DNA of 64,000 nt from Microbacterium terricola (GCF_027943945.1 NZ_AP027141.1:1488001-1552000), one strand, 5' to 3'. Shown: positions 36,957 through 46,902, numbered from the stretch's first letter. The notes: generated by a model from the letters alone, not told the origin. Numbers and translations: made by a program.

Positions 36957-38225
36957 CTACCCCGGCACGTCCGCGCCGGCGCGGCGGGTCCCGCCGATGA
37001 GCAGCGGGACCGCGATCAGCGTCGCCACGATGGTCGCCGCGCCGCCGATGTAGAGCGGCAGTCGCAGATCGATGCGGCCGATCCATCCCCCGATGAGCGT
37101 CGCGATCGGGAACAGCCCCCACGTGAACGTGCGGATGATCCCGAGCACCCGGCCGAACAGGGCCGCCGGCACGATCTGCTGCCGCAGGCTCCCCCACGGC
37201 ACGTTCCACACCGAGACCGCGCCGGCCATGAGGGCGAACGCGATCACAGCCGTCCAGACCTCGGGTGCCACGCCCGTGAGCACCGTGAACACGCCGCCGG
37301 TCAGCACGGCGCCGACCATCACCCGCCCCCTGCCGAAGCGACCGACCAGCCGGGGTGCGACGAGCGAGCCCACGAGCGCGCCCACCCCGATGCCGGCGGT
37401 GACGAAGCCGACGGCCGCGGGAGCGACGTTCTGCGTGTCGAGGAAGTACAGGATGAGCACCGACTGCGCGAGCGCCAGCGCCGAGCCGATGAACGAGGTG
37501 AAGAGCACCATCGAGCGGAGGTAGCTGTGGCCCCACAGGTAGACGACCGCCTCGCGAGCGGTGATCCGGCCGGCCGGCGCGCTCGGGACAGCCGGATCGC
37601 GGAGTGCACGCGCGGCGGTGAGGGGCAGGAACAGCGCGAGCACGATCGGCACGACGTACCCTGCCGCACCGATCCACAGCGGCAGCCCCAGCGCGACGGC
37701 GAAGAGGATGCCGCCGATCGGCGTCGCGATGAAGTTGTCGATCGTGACCTGTGCCGCCTGCATCCATCCGTTCGCCCTGTCGAGCTGATCTCGGCGCACG
37801 ACACCGGGGATGACCGCGTTCGTCGCGTTGTCGAACAGCGTCTCCCCGAGCCCGAAGGCGAGCGTCCCGGCGAACAGCGTCCACAGGGAGAGACTGCCGG
37901 TCACGCTGAGCACGGCGAGCCAGACGGCGACCGCTCCGCGGATGCCGTTGGCGAGCGCCATCACGACGCGGCGGTCGAAGCGGTCGACGACCATGCCGGC
38001 AGGGAGGCCGAACAGCAGCCAGGGCACGAACGCAAGCGCTCCGATCACCGAGATCGCGAGGGGATCGCGAGTGAGCGTCGTGGCGATGAGCGGTACGGCG
38101 GTGCGGCCGATGCCGTCCGCCAGGTTGCTGAAAGCCGCCGCCGTCCAGAGCTTGCCGAAGTCGCGGCCGAGCGGGTCTTTGACGGGGCGGACGCGGTCGC
38201 CCCGCGGTGTGGCTGTCGCGGTCAT
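36957..38225 (-). CDS. MFS exporter, MFS_3/EntS-like
   Basis: A 422-residue 12-helix transporter with motif A as [17 protein letters not shown] (about residues 73-89). The family includes siderophore and drug exporters (EntS-like). Its ATG overlaps the stop of a 75-residue ORF, which itself follows an ArsR-type regulator, so the three probably form one operon under that regulator. The substrate is unknown. Confidence 0.9.
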   Translation of the reverse strand: MTATATPRGDRVRPVKDPLGRDFGKLWTAAAFSNLADGIGRTAVPLIATTLTRDPLAISVIGALAFVPWLLFGLPAGMVVDRFDRRVVMALANGIRGAVAVWLAVLSVTGSLSLWTLFAGTLAFGLGETLFDNATNAVIPGVVRRDQLDRANGWMQAAQVTIDNFIATPIGGILFAVALGLPLWIGAAGYVVPIVLALFLPLTAARALRDPAVPSAPAGRITAREAVVYLWGHSYLRSMVLFTSFIGSALALAQSVLILYFLDTQNVAPAAVGFVTAGIGVGALVGSLVAPRLVGRFGRGRVMVGAVLTGGVFTVLTGVAPEVWTAVIAFALMAGAVSVWNVPWGSLRQQIVPAALFGRVLGIIRTFTWGLFPIATLIGGWIGRIDLRLPLYIGGAATIVATLIAVPLLIGGTRRAGADVPG

Positions 38226-38449
38226 CGCGGCATGATGCCGCTGTGGCCGGCCGCGAGCGCGTCACGACGGCGCTCGGTCGCGGGTACCACGGCCACCGCA
38301 GCGCGGCCGTGTGCAGCGCGTCGGTCGATGCGGTCGAGCGCGATCTGCTCGAGGCGCCCGGAGACGGCGAGAAGGAGGCGGTCGGCGGAGGTGAGCTGGC
38401 CCGTGGTGCCGGACGAGAGGCGGGCGGGGTGGAGAACGGCGGTGGACAT
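38222..38449 (-). CDS. Small ORF translation-coupled between the ArsR-type regulator and the MFS exporter
   Basis: A 75-residue frame ([19 protein letters not shown]..., Arg/Ala-rich) that begins 1 nt after the regulator stop and overlaps the MFS ATG by 4 nt (ATGA). It has no recognisable domain. The tight packing argues that it is translated, either as a real small protein or to carry ribosomes to the exporter start. Confidence 0.55.
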   Translation of the reverse strand: MSTAVLHPARLSSGTTGQLTSADRLLLAVSGRLEQIALDRIDRRAAHGRAAVAVVPATERRRDALAAGHSGIMPR

Positions 38450-38450
38450 G

Positions 38451-39029
38451 TCAGTGTCCTTCCTCAGGGAGCGGGAAGATGTCGGCACGGAGGGAGACGG
38501 GGCGCACGCCCTCGCCTTCCTGATCGCGATACCGTTCCACGGTCTCGTCGATCACGGATTGCACGCGGGCGATGAGCTCGCGGGTCTGTTCCAGGGTGAG
38601 GTGGGCGGTCGCGGTGCTGATCATCGCGGAATCCTCCTCGAGGTCGTCGGGGGCCTGGATGCCCTCGGCGACGTACCGCATGAGCTGCTGATGCCGGCGG
38701 TTGAGGAACTCGGTCATGACCACCTGCGTCGCGGCCTTCCCCGACGGCGTCTTCATGGCCTCGGGGTTCGTCAACGAGATTCCGCCACGAGGGCGCTCCC
38801 ACCAGCGCTCGCGCGCCGTGCCGCGGTCCTCGACCTCCCGGATGAGGTCGTGCTTGGCGAGGGCGCGCAGGTGGTAGCTCGTCGATCCGGACGATTCCCC
38901 CGTCATCGCGGCGAGGCTGCTCGCCGTCTGCGGCCCGTACTGCGACAGGATGTCGTAGATCTGGACGCGCAGCGGGTGGGCCAGCGCACGCAGTGCGCGG
39001 CCATCCAGCATCCGGGTGTCATCGCTCAT
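38451..39029 (-). CDS. ArsR-type winged-helix (HTH_20) transcriptional regulator
   Basis: A 192-residue regulator. The winged helix spans about residues 10-75 (RALAHPLRVQIYDILSQYG, TASSLAAMTGESSGSTSYHL RALAKHDLI). A helical C-terminal region (residues 100-170) probably serves dimerisation or ligand sensing; no metal-binding Cys cluster is seen. The ATG at 39029 lies 6 nt after TATCTT, so the message is leaderless. The TGCA array that covers its own promoter is the likely operator, implying autoregulation. Confidence 0.88.
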   Translation of the reverse strand: MSDDTRMLDGRALRALAHPLRVQIYDILSQYGPQTASSLAAMTGESSGSTSYHLRALAKHDLIREVEDRGTARERWWERPRGGISLTNPEAMKTPSGKAATQVVMTEFLNRRHQQLMRYVAEGIQAPDDLEEDSAMISTATAHLTLEQTRELIARVQSVIDETVERYRDQEGEGVRPVSLRADIFPLPEEGH

Positions 39030-39031
39030 GG

Positions 39032-39091
39032 TGCAAAGATACCTTTGCAACGCTCTCTATGCAAGCGTTTCTTTGCAACAGGTTCTTTGCA
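39032..39091. promoter_or_regulatory. Operator array: five TGCA words at exact 14-bp spacing
   Basis: TGCA begins at 39032, 39046, 39060, 39074 and 39088. Neighbouring copies form overlapping 18-bp sites of the form TGCAA-N8-TTGCA; the clearest are TGCAAAGATACCTTTGCA (39032-39049), TGCAAGCGTTTCTTTGCA (39060-39077) and TGCAACAGGTTCTTTGCA (39074-39091). The array covers the -10 box of the ArsR-type gene and lies just upstream of the M3 peptidase -10 box. Confidence 0.8.
39036..39041 (-). promoter_or_regulatory. -10 box TATCTT of the ArsR-type gene
   Basis: TATCTT ends 6 nt before the ATG at 39029 and sits inside the first TGCA operator. Confidence 0.55.
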
Positions 39092-39107
39092 CTGTGCGCC
39101 GACGCAA

Positions 39108-39113
39108 TACGCT
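39108..39113 (+). promoter_or_regulatory. -10 box TACGCT of the M3 peptidase gene
   Basis: TACGCT ends 6 nt before the ATG at 39120. The last operator words lie where its -35 region would be. Confidence 0.5.
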
Positions 39114-39119
39114 GGGGGC

Positions 39120-41183
39120 ATGACGGATGCTGAGACGAACCCCCTCCTCACCCCCAGCGCGCTCCCGTACGGTCTTCCGGACTACCGGCTGATCCGCACC
39201 GAGCACTACCTGCCGGCCTTCGAGGCCGCGTTCGCGGAGCATCGCGCCGAGGTCGCCGCGATCACCCGTGTGCGTTCGATGCCCACTTTCGAGAACACCA
39301 TGGAGCCGCTCGAAGCGAGCGGCCGCCTCCTCGGCGATGTCGCCCGCAGGTTCTACACCGTCTCGTCCGCCGACGCGACGCAGGAGATCCAGGACATCGA
39401 CGAGGCGCTCGCTCCCCTCATGTCGGCGCACGAGGACGCGATCCAGCTCGACGCGGAGCTGTACTGGCGCATCAAGACGCTGCACGAGAGCCTCGACGCG
39501 CTCGAGCTGGAGCCGGAGCAGCGCTATCTGGTCGAGCGGCACTTCCGAGAGATGACCCACGCCGGTGCCGGGCTCGACGAGACCGCCAAGCAGACGCTGA
39601 CCGCGCTGAACCAGCGACTGTCCACCCTGACCACGACCTTCGAGAAGAACCTGCTCGCCGACTCCAACGACCTCGCCGTCGTGTTCCGCGACGCCTCGGA
39701 GCTCGACGGTCTCACCGCCGGCGAACTCTCCGCCGCGGCCCAGAACGCCGCTGACCGCGGGTTGGACGACGCCTGGGTGGTGACCCTGACCCTGTTCACG
39801 GGGCACCCCTACCTGTCGACCCTGACCGATCGTGAGAGCCGCAGGCGCATCTTCGAGGCATCGCGCTCGCGAGGCAGCCGCGGCAACGAGCACGACAACC
39901 GCGAGGTCCTCCAGCAGATCGTGCGCCTGCGCGCCGAGCGCGCTGCCCTGCTGGGCTACGCCACGCACGCGGAGTACGTCACCTCCGATGAGACGGCCGG
40001 CTCTCCGGCCGCGGTGCACGATCTGCTGCGCCGCCTGGCCGTCCCGGCCGCGGAGAACGCCCGCCGTGAGCAGGCGGCGCTCCAGGCGATCATCGACGGG
40101 GAAGGCGACGATGCCTCGTTCCCGCTGGCGGCCCACGACTGGGCGTTCTACACCGAGAAGGTGCGCGCGGCCGAGTACGACCTCGACCGCACGGCACTGC
40201 GCCCGTGGTTCGAAGCAGAGCGAGTCCTGCAGGACGGCGTGTTCCGCGCGGCGACCGCGCTGTACGGCATCACGTTCACCGAGCGCGATGACCTGCCTTC
40301 GTACCACCCCGACGCGCGGGTGTTCGAGGTGCACAACGCCGACGGCTCGGCGCTGGGGCTGTTCATCCTCGACCTGTACACGCGCGACACGAAGCGGGGC
40401 GGCGCGTGGATGAACTCGATCGTGTCGCAGTCGCGGCTGCGTGACACGGCACCGGTCGTGGTGAACAACCTCAACGTCCCCAAGCCTGCCGTCGGGCAGC
40501 CGACGCTGCTCACCCTCGACGAGGTCACGACCCTCTTCCACGAGTTCGGTCACGCGCTGCACGGCCTGTTCGCGACCGTCACCTACCCGCACTTCGCCGG
40601 CACGAACGTGTTCCGCGACTTCGTCGAGTTCCCGAGCCAGGTCAACGAGATGTGGATCTACTGGCCCGAGATCCTCGCCGGGTATGCCCGCCACTTCGAG
40701 ACGGACGAGCCCCTCCCCCGCGAGATCGTCGAGAAGCTGCACGCGTCGGAGGCATTCAACCAGGGCTTCGCGACGAGCGAGTACCTCGCTGCAGCGTGGC
40801 TCGACCAGGCGTGGCACTCCCTCGACGCCGAGGCCGCCGCTGCCGCCCCCGACGTCGCCGGGTTCGAAGCCGCTGCCCTGACCGACATCGGACTGGACAA
40901 CCCCGCTGTGCCGACGCGCTACTCGTCCACCTACTTCGCGCACGTGTTCTCGGGCGGCTACAGCGCCGGCTATTACTCCTACATCTGGAGCGAGGTCCTC
41001 GACGCCGACACGGTCGAGTGGTTCCGCGAGAACGGCGGGCTCACCCGCGCGAACGGCGACCGCTTCCGGGAGCGACTCCTCGGCGTCGGCGGATCGAAGG
41101 ATCCGCTGGCGGCCTACCGCGACTTCCGCGGGCGGGATGCCGACATCGGGCCGCTGCTGGAGCGTCGCGGCCTCGCGAGCTGA
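39120..41183 (+). CDS. M3 family metallopeptidase (Dcp/oligopeptidase A-like)
   Basis: A 687-residue zinc oligopeptidase. The catalytic helix HEFGHALH starts at residue 474, and the third ligand lies in the EFPSQVNEMW segment about 26 residues later. Length and the closing HVFSGGYSAGYYSYIWSEVL fit Dcp-type peptidyl-dipeptidases. There is no signal peptide, so it is cytoplasmic and probably trims peptides left by other proteases. It shares a regulatory region with the divergent ArsR-type gene and converges with the epoxide hydrolase gene. Confidence 0.95.
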   Translation: MTDAETNPLLTPSALPYGLPDYRLIRTEHYLPAFEAAFAEHRAEVAAITRVRSMPTFENTMEPLEASGRLLGDVARRFYTVSSADATQEIQDIDEALAPLMSAHEDAIQLDAELYWRIKTLHESLDALELEPEQRYLVERHFREMTHAGAGLDETAKQTLTALNQRLSTLTTTFEKNLLADSNDLAVVFRDASELDGLTAGELSAAAQNAADRGLDDAWVVTLTLFTGHPYLSTLTDRESRRRIFEASRSRGSRGNEHDNREVLQQIVRLRAERAALLGYATHAEYVTSDETAGSPAAVHDLLRRLAVPAAENARREQAALQAIIDGEGDDASFPLAAHDWAFYTEKVRAAEYDLDRTALRPWFEAERVLQDGVFRAATALYGITFTERDDLPSYHPDARVFEVHNADGSALGLFILDLYTRDTKRGGAWMNSIVSQSRLRDTAPVVVNNLNVPKPAVGQPTLLTLDEVTTLFHEFGHALHGLFATVTYPHFAGTNVFRDFVEFPSQVNEMWIYWPEILAGYARHFETDEPLPREIVEKLHASEAFNQGFATSEYLAAAWLDQAWHSLDAEAAAAAPDVAGFEAAALTDIGLDNPAVPTRYSSTYFAHVFSGGYSAGYYSYIWSEVLDADTVEWFRENGGLTRANGDRFRERLLGVGGSKDPLAAYRDFRGRDADIGPLLERRGLAS

Positions 41184-41199
41184 CCGGGCGCGACTGCGC

Positions 41200-42318
41200 T
41201 CAGTCGAACAGCCGGAGCTCATGCGCGAACGCGCGCGCGCGATCGGCCATGTCGGCGGGCACTTCGGCGACCGCGAAGTGCCCGCCGCGCTCGAGTCGCT
41301 CGAAGGTGCGGATGTCGCGATAGTGGTGCCGGGCGAGTGACTCGGGATAGTCGGCCTCGTGCCGCTGGATGTGGATCGAGGCGGGTACATCGACCGGGGG
41401 AAGCGGACCCGGCGTGTCGGCACCCTCGTAGTACGTGCGGAAGGACGTGCCGATGGAGCCCGTGACCCAGTAGATCATCGCCTCGGTGAGGATGCGTTCG
41501 CGGGAGATGAGGCGCTCGACGGCCTCCGGATCGCCCTTCGGGGTGTCGCTCCACTCGACGAGCTTCTCGGCCAGCCAGGCGAGCAGACCGGCCGGCGAGT
41601 CGTGCAGGGCGGTGGCGAGGGTGTCGGGGCGCGTGGCCTGGACGTGACCGTACGCGCCGTGGGCATCGCCCCACGTGGCGATCCGCTCGAAGAAGGCGAC
41701 CTCGTCGGGGCGCGTCAGCAGGGCGCGCTCTTCGCGGGAGGGGAAGTGCGCGTGCGTCACCAGGATGCCGGCGACGTGGTCGGGGTGGGTCGCGGCGATG
41801 AGGTCGTTGACGTTCGCCGACACGTCCTCGCCGTACGTGACGTACCGCCGATAGCCGAGCACGTCGGTCATCAGCACGTGCATGATCGTGGCGAGACGCG
41901 TCTCGGTGAGCGGACCGTCGTCGTAGGTGGGCGAGAACGCGAAGCCGGGGAAGCTCGCCACCACCACATGGAAGTCGGGCAGGAGGTCGGCGAACGCGAG
42001 CTGGAGCGCGAACGTGTGCGGCCAGCCGTGCATGACCAGGAGCGCGGGGGCGTCCGGATCGGCGGATCTCAGATGGGCGAAATGGATGCGGGCGTCGCCG
42101 ACGTCGGCGAGGAACTGCGGGTGCGCGTTCAGCCAGCGCTCGCGTGCCCGCCAGTCGAACGTGCGCCACGAGTCGACCAGCGTTGCGAGATACCCGCTCG
42201 ACATGCCCGAATAAGGGCGCCGCGGCGAGTCGGTCAGCAGCCGGGTGCGCGCGAGGCGCTCGTCCAGATCGGTCAGGACCTCGTCGGCGACATGGAGCGA
42301 GAACGGCTCGATTCCCAT
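41200..42318 (-). CDS. Epoxide hydrolase family protein (EHN plus alpha/beta hydrolase)
   Basis: A 372-residue alpha/beta hydrolase with the N-terminal EHN region (IEPFSLHVADEVLTDLDERLARTR) typical of soluble microsomal-type epoxide hydrolases. HGWP (97-100) forms the oxyanion loop, Asp165 in YGEDVSAN is the likely nucleophile, and His347 in GGHFA completes the triad. GEDVS replaces the usual GGDWG, so the pocket may differ. The substrate is unknown. The ATG follows TACGGT by 6 nt. Confidence 0.88.
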   Translation of the reverse strand: MGIEPFSLHVADEVLTDLDERLARTRLLTDSPRRPYSGMSSGYLATLVDSWRTFDWRARERWLNAHPQFLADVGDARIHFAHLRSADPDAPALLVMHGWPHTFALQLAFADLLPDFHVVVASFPGFAFSPTYDDGPLTETRLATIMHVLMTDVLGYRRYVTYGEDVSANVNDLIAATHPDHVAGILVTHAHFPSREERALLTRPDEVAFFERIATWGDAHGAYGHVQATRPDTLATALHDSPAGLLAWLAEKLVEWSDTPKGDPEAVERLISRERILTEAMIYWVTGSIGTSFRTYYEGADTPGPLPPVDVPASIHIQRHEADYPESLARHHYRDIRTFERLERGGHFAVAEVPADMADRARAFAHELRLFD

Positions 42319-42324
42319 GCGGTC

Positions 42325-42330
42325 ACCGTA
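42325..42330 (-). promoter_or_regulatory. -10 box TACGGT of the epoxide hydrolase gene
   Basis: TACGGT ends 6 nt before the ATG at 42318. Confidence 0.5.
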
Positions 42331-42351
42331 GCGACCGCATCCGACATCGGG

Positions 42352-43620
42352 TCAGGCGCTCTTGCGCTTCTGCCGGAGCACCACGGTGGGCGGTGCGCCC
42401 TCGTCGACCGAGGCGCGGGTGATGACGACCTTGTCGACGTCTTCGGCCGACGGGATCTCGAACATGATCGGCCCGAGCACGTCCTCCAGGATGGCGCGGA
42501 GACCGCGGGCGCCGGTCTTGCGGTCGACAGCGAGGTCGGCGATCGACTCGAGCGCCTCGGTGTCGAACTCGAGCTCGACGCCGTCGAGCTCGAACATCCG
42601 CTGGTACTGCTTGACCAGCGCGTTCTTCGGCTCGGTCAGGATCTCCATCAGGGCGACGCGGTCGAGCGGCGACACCGAGGCCACGACGGGCAGGCGGCCG
42701 ATGAATTCGGGGATGAGCCCGAACTTGTGCAGGTCTTCCGGCTGGACCTCGCTGAACAGGGTCAGGTCATCGCCCTTGTTGTGCAGCGGGGCGCCGAAGC
42801 CGACGCCGTGCTTGCCCACGCGCGACGAGATGATGTCTTCCAGCCCGGCGAAGGCGCCGGCGACGATGAACAGCACGTTCGTCGTGTCGATCTGGATGAA
42901 CTCCTGGTGCGGATGCTTGCGACCGCCCTGGGGCGGCACCGACGCGACCGTGCCCTCGAGGATCTTCAGCAGCGCCTGCTGCACGCCCTCGCCTGACACG
43001 TCGCGCGTGATCGACGGGTTCTCGGCCTTGCGGGCGATCTTGTCGACCTCATCGATGTAGATGATGCCGGTCTCGGCGCGCTTGGTGTCGAAGTCGGCCG
43101 CCTGCAGCAGCTTGAGGAGGATGTTCTCGACGTCTTCGCCGACGTAGCCCGCCTCGGTGAGCGCCGTGGCGTCGGCGACCGCGAACGGCACGTTCAGGCG
43201 CTTGGCGAGAGTCTGCGCGAGATAGGTCTTGCCGCAGCCGGTCGGACCGAGGAGCAGGATGTTGCTCTTGGCGATCTCGATCTCGTCTGCGCGCTGCTCG
43301 GCCGTCTGGAGCGTGCCGTGCGCGCGGACGCGCTTGTAGTGGTTGTAGACCGCGACGGACAGAGCGCGCTTGGCGTCGTCCTGGCCGACCACGTACTCGT
43401 CGAGGAAGGAGAAGATCTCGCGGGGCTTCGGCAGTTCGAACTCGGCGACCTCGCCCGACGACGACTCGGCCATGCGCTCTTCGATGATCTCGTTGCACAG
43501 CTCGACGCACTCGTCGCAGATGTAGACGCCGGGGCCGGCGATCAGCTGCTGGACCTGCTTCTGGCTCTTGCCGCAGAACGAGCACTTGAACAGGTCGGCG
43601 CTCTCACCGATGCGTGCCAT
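42352..43620 (-). CDS. clpX: ATP-dependent Clp protease ATP-binding subunit ClpX
   Basis: A 422-residue AAA+ unfoldase. The N-terminal zinc-binding domain has Cys13, Cys16, Cys35 and Cys38 (CSFC...CDEC). The Walker A motif GPTGCGKT is at 125-132, followed by Walker [11 protein letters not shown], and a pore loop AYVG-like GYVGEDVEN. It recognises and unfolds substrates for ClpP1P2, encoded upstream on the same strand. The ATG has GGGAGG upstream. A hairpin separates it from clpP2, so it may be expressed at a different level. Confidence 0.98.
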   Translation of the reverse strand: MARIGESADLFKCSFCGKSQKQVQQLIAGPGVYICDECVELCNEIIEERMAESSSGEVAEFELPKPREIFSFLDEYVVGQDDAKRALSVAVYNHYKRVRAHGTLQTAEQRADEIEIAKSNILLLGPTGCGKTYLAQTLAKRLNVPFAVADATALTEAGYVGEDVENILLKLLQAADFDTKRAETGIIYIDEVDKIARKAENPSITRDVSGEGVQQALLKILEGTVASVPPQGGRKHPHQEFIQIDTTNVLFIVAGAFAGLEDIISSRVGKHGVGFGAPLHNKGDDLTLFSEVQPEDLHKFGLIPEFIGRLPVVASVSPLDRVALMEILTEPKNALVKQYQRMFELDGVELEFDTEALESIADLAVDRKTGARGLRAILEDVLGPIMFEIPSAEDVDKVVITRASVDEGAPPTVVLRQKRKSA

Positions 43621-43738
43621 GCGTGCATCCTCCCGATGTCCGGCCTGTCGGCCTGGCGTGATTCGAGCCTAACCGCTGGCGGAGACAACGGTGCGTATTG
43701 CGACGCGGCGCCGCGCAGTCCGCCCTCAGCGGACAACG

Positions 43739-43774
43739 CAGGAGGACCCCGGCACGGTGGCCGGGGTCCTCCTG
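43739..43774 (-). terminator. Strong hairpin after clpP2
   Basis: A 15-bp perfect stem (CAGGAGGACCCCGGC and its complement) around a 6-nt loop, beginning 18 bp after the clpP2 stop. The U-tract is poor (GCGTTGT). It probably ends or trims the clpP transcript before clpX. Confidence 0.75.
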
Positions 43775-43792
43775 TCGTCGTGCTGCGTCGTG

Positions 43793-44464
43793 CTACTTGG
43801 TGAGCGCGGCGGGGGTGCGCTTGCGGGTCGTCAGCACCTGGTCGACGAGGCCGTACTCGACGGCCTCGACGGCGCCCAGGATCTTGTCGCGGTCGATGTC
43901 CTTGTTGACCTGCTCCTGGGGGCGGCCGGAGTGCTTCGCGAGCGTCTCCTCCAGCCAGGTGCGCATCCGCATGATCTCGGCGGCCTGGATCTCGATGTCG
44001 GACGCCTGTCCGTGCCCCGACTCGCCGACGGCGGGCTGGTGGATGAGGATGCGGGCGTTCGGCAGGGCGAGGCGCTTGCCAGGGGCTCCGGCGGCCAGCA
44101 GCACGGCGGCGGCCGAGGCGGCCTGGCCGAGCACGACCGTCTGGATCTGGGGCGAGATGTACTGCATCGTGTCGTAGATCGCCGTCATGGCCGTGAACGA
44201 GCCGCCGGGCGAGTTGATGTACATGATGATGTCGCGGTCGGGGTCCTGGCTCTCGAGCACGAGGAGCTGCGCCATCACGTCGTCGGCCGACGCGTCGTCG
44301 ACCTGCACGCCGAGGAAGATCACGCGGTCCTCGAAGAGCTTGTTGTACGGATCCTGGCGCTTGTACCCGTAGGCGGTGCGCTCTTCGAACTGGGGCAGGA
44401 TGTAGCGGCTGCCGGGTGCCTGCAGCCCGTTGTGGGCTGTTCCTCCGAAGGTGGGGATGTTCAT
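43793..44464 (-). CDS. clpP2: ATP-dependent Clp protease proteolytic subunit ClpP2
   Basis: A 223-residue serine protease subunit. It has an extended N-terminus before the core, Ser117 in GQAASAAAVLLAAG, His142 in ILIHQP, and PGGSF. The AASAA nucleophile context, where ClpP1 has AASMG, identifies it as ClpP2; in mycobacteria ClpP1 and ClpP2 form a mixed 14-mer and ClpP2 docks ClpX. It is 35 bp downstream of clpP1. Confidence 0.97.
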   Translation of the reverse strand: MNIPTFGGTAHNGLQAPGSRYILPQFEERTAYGYKRQDPYNKLFEDRVIFLGVQVDDASADDVMAQLLVLESQDPDRDIIMYINSPGGSFTAMTAIYDTMQYISPQIQTVVLGQAASAAAVLLAAGAPGKRLALPNARILIHQPAVGESGHGQASDIEIQAAEIMRMRTWLEETLAKHSGRPQEQVNKDIDRDKILGAVEAVEYGLVDQVLTTRKRTPAALTK

Positions 44465-44499
44465 TGCGTGTGTCGTCCTTCTCTTTGCCTTCGGGATGC

Positions 44500-45084
44500 C
44501 TAGTTCGCGGTGCCGCCGCCGCCGACGACGTCCGTCGCCGACTCGCGGATGTGGTCGACGAAGCCGTACTCGAGCGCCTCGTCCGCCGAGAACCAGCGGT
44601 CGCGGTCGCCGTCTGCGTTGATCTGCTCGACCGACTTGCCGGTCTGCGCTGCGGTGATCTCGGCGAGGCGCTTCTTCATGTCGAGGATGAGCTGCGCCTG
44701 CGTCTGGATGTCGCTGGCCGTGCCGCCGAAGCCGCCGTGCGGCTGGTGCAGCAGGACGCGCGCGTTCGGGGTGATGTAGCGCTTGCCCTTCGTGCCGGCG
44801 GTCAGCAGCAACTGACCCATCGAGGCCGCCATGCCGATGCCCACCGTGACGATGTCGTTGGGGACGAACTGCATGGTGTCGTAGATCGCCATGCCCGCGG
44901 TGATCGAGCCACCGGGCGAGTTGATGTAGAGGTAGATGTCCTTCTGCGTGTCCTCGGCTGCGAGGAGCAGGATCTTGGCGCAGATCTCGTTCGCGTTCTC
45001 GTCGCGCACCTCCGAGCCCAGCCAGATGATGCGGTCCTTCAGCAGCCTGTCGAAGACGCTCGTCGCGACAAGGGGATCGGCCAT
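44500..45084 (-). CDS. clpP1: ATP-dependent Clp protease proteolytic subunit ClpP1
   Basis: A 194-residue ClpP with Ser88 in [11 protein letters not shown], His113 in LLHQP, and [15 protein letters not shown]. It is shorter at the N-terminus than ClpP2, as usual. It follows tig after a terminator and precedes clpP2, giving the standard order tig, clpP1, clpP2, clpX. Confidence 0.97.
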   Translation of the reverse strand: MADPLVATSVFDRLLKDRIIWLGSEVRDENANEICAKILLLAAEDTQKDIYLYINSPGGSITAGMAIYDTMQFVPNDIVTVGIGMAASMGQLLLTAGTKGKRYITPNARVLLHQPHGGFGGTASDIQTQAQLILDMKKRLAEITAAQTGKSVEQINADGDRDRWFSADEALEYGFVDHIRESATDVVGGGGTAN

Positions 45085-45168
45085 GTTCACTCCTGATTCG
45101 GTGGTCGTGTTATCGAATCTACCGGCGCGCCGTCGGCGACCCGCCCGTGTTCGCCCTGGGCAAAGCGA

Positions 45169-45198
45169 AAGGGACGGATGCTGCTGCATCCGTCCCTT
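45169..45198 (-). terminator. Rho-independent terminator of tig
   Basis: A 13-bp stem (AAGGGACGGATGC and its complement) with a 4-nt loop, followed on the minus strand by TTTCGCTTT. It begins about 25 bp after the tig stop, so clpP1P2 needs its own promoter. Confidence 0.88.
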
Positions 45199-45222
45199 CC
45201 ACGCGTGCGTGTCAGCGGGAGA

Positions 45223-46653
45223 TTACTCGGCTGCCTCGTCCGCGTCGGCCTTCTTGGCCGGTGCCTTCTTCGCCGCAGGCTTCTTGGCAGGTGCCTTCTT
45301 GGCCGGTGCCTTCTTCGCGGGCTTCTCCTCGACGACCTCGTCCGCGGCGTCGGCCTCAGCGGCCTCGTCCTCGTCCTCGACGGCGGCGAAGCCGGTCAGG
45401 TCGACGGGCGCGCCGTTCGTGTCCACGACGGTCACCTTGCCGAGCGCGACGGCGAGGGCCTTGTTGCGGGCGACCTCGCCGATCATGGCGGGCAGCTGGT
45501 TCTGCTGCTGCAGCGCCTCGACGAACTCCTGCGGCGCCATGCCGTACTGCGCGGCCGACTGCACGAGGTACTGGGTCAGCTCATCCTGCGACACCTGGAC
45601 GTTGGCCTTCTCGGCGATGGCGTCGAGCAGCATCTGCGTGCGGAACTGCTTCTCGCTCGCCTCGGTCACCTCGGCGCGGTGCGTGTCGTCCTCGAGACGA
45701 CCCTCACCCTCGAGGTGCGCGTGGACCTCGTCCTCGACCAGCTGCGGCGGCACGGGGATGTCGGCCTTCTCGAGCAGCGTCTCGATCAGCTTGTCGCGCG
45801 CAGCCGACGCCTGGGTGAACGTGGACTGCTCGCCCACGCGCTCCTGCAGGCTCTCGCGCAGCTCGGCGATCGTGTCGAACTCGCTCGCGATCTGAGCGAA
45901 GTCGTCGTCGGCCTCGGGCAGCTCGCGCTCCTTGACGGCGGTGACGGTGACGGCCACCTCGGCCTCCTCGCCGGCGTGGTCGCCGCCGATGAGCTTCGAG
46001 CGGAACGTGGTGTCCTCACCCGCGGTGAGCGAGTCGATGGCCTCGTCGATGCCCTCGAGCAGCTCGCCCGAGCCGATCTCGTACGACACGCCCTCGGCGC
46101 GGTCGATCTCCGAACCGTCGATGGTCGCGACCAGGTTGAGCTCGACGAAGTCGCCGGTGGTGGCAGGACGGTCGACGGTCACGAGGGTGCCGAAGCGCGC
46201 GCGCAGGCGGTCGAGCTCGGCGTCGATGGCGGACTCGTCGACCTCGGCGGCCTCGACCTCGATGGTGGTGCCCTCGTAGGCGGGCAGGTCGAACTCGGGA
46301 CGCACGTCGACCTCGACCTCGACCTTCAGGTCGCCGGAGAAGTCCTTCTCGTTCGGCCACTCGACGACATCGGCGCTCGGGCGACCGAGGACGCGCAGCT
46401 CGTTGGCGGCGACGGCGTCACGGTAGTAGCTGTCGAGGCCCTCGCTGACGGCGTGCTCGAGCACGACGCCGCGGCCGACACGCTGGTCGATGATCGGCGC
46501 GGGGACCTTGCCCTTGCGGAAGCCGGGGATCTGGACGTCCTGCGCGATGTGCTCGTACGCGTGCGCGAGGGCGGGCTTGAGCTCCTCGGGCGGGACCGTG
46601 ATGTGCAGCTTGACCCGGGTCGGGCTGAGCTTCTCGACGGTGCTGTTGACCAT
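45223..46653 (-). CDS. tig: Trigger factor
   Basis: A 476-residue ribosome-bound chaperone and prolyl isomerase. The N-terminal ribosome-binding domain contains FRKGKVP (residues 44-50, the tail of the GFRKGK signature). The FKBP-type domain is near 160-245 and the helical C-domain follows. The last 40 residues are Lys/Ala repeats ([12 protein letters not shown]) flanked by Glu/Asp, an extra low-complexity tail seen in actinobacterial trigger factors. It lies just upstream of clpP1. Confidence 0.97.
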   Translation of the reverse strand: MVNSTVEKLSPTRVKLHITVPPEELKPALAHAYEHIAQDVQIPGFRKGKVPAPIIDQRVGRGVVLEHAVSEGLDSYYRDAVAANELRVLGRPSADVVEWPNEKDFSGDLKVEVEVDVRPEFDLPAYEGTTIEVEAAEVDESAIDAELDRLRARFGTLVTVDRPATTGDFVELNLVATIDGSEIDRAEGVSYEIGSGELLEGIDEAIDSLTAGEDTTFRSKLIGGDHAGEEAEVAVTVTAVKERELPEADDDFAQIASEFDTIAELRESLQERVGEQSTFTQASAARDKLIETLLEKADIPVPPQLVEDEVHAHLEGEGRLEDDTHRAEVTEASEKQFRTQMLLDAIAEKANVQVSQDELTQYLVQSAAQYGMAPQEFVEALQQQNQLPAMIGEVARNKALAVALGKVTVVDTNGAPVDLTGFAAVEDEDEAAEADAADEVVEEKPAKKAPAKKAPAKKPAAKKAPAKKADADEAAE

Positions 46654-46725
46654 GCCTTTTCGTTCTCCTTTTGCGCGACCACGCGCGCGGGAGCGCCGCG
46701 CGGTCTGGGTTCGTGGGGCCGACAG

Positions 46726-46799
46726 TCGGGGCGACAGGATTTGAACCTGCGACCTCCCGCTCCCAAAGCGGGCGCTCTACCAAGCTGAGCTACGCCCCG
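46726..46799 (-). tRNA. tRNA-Pro(TGG)
   Basis: A 74-nt cloverleaf. The acceptor CGGGGCG pairs with CGCCCCG, the anticodon stem CCCGC/GCGGG encloses loop TTTGGGA with anticodon TGG, and the T-arm is CAGGTTCAAATCCTG. The discriminator is A and CCA is not encoded. A TAGACT -10 box lies at 46847-46842. Confidence 0.97.
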
Positions 46800-46841
46800 G
46801 GCGGGGGTGCGCACGCACGCGTGCGCCGATCGGCCCTGAGA

Positions 46842-46847
46842 AGTCTA
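46842..46847 (-). promoter_or_regulatory. -10 box TAGACT for tRNA-Pro
   Basis: TAGACT points to a start near 46835, about 36 bp before the tRNA. The divergent tRNA-Gly has the same hexamer at 46903-46908. Confidence 0.45.
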
Positions 46848-46902
46848 GCCGACGCAGCCGTGAGACACCCGCACGGTGGACGGAAGCGCCGATGGCGTCC
46901 AG

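Noticed and set aside
44085..44130. Possible loss of the ClpP2 catalytic serine because AASAA replaces AASMG
   Set aside because: Ser117 is still present in the right place. This context is normal for actinobacterial ClpP2.
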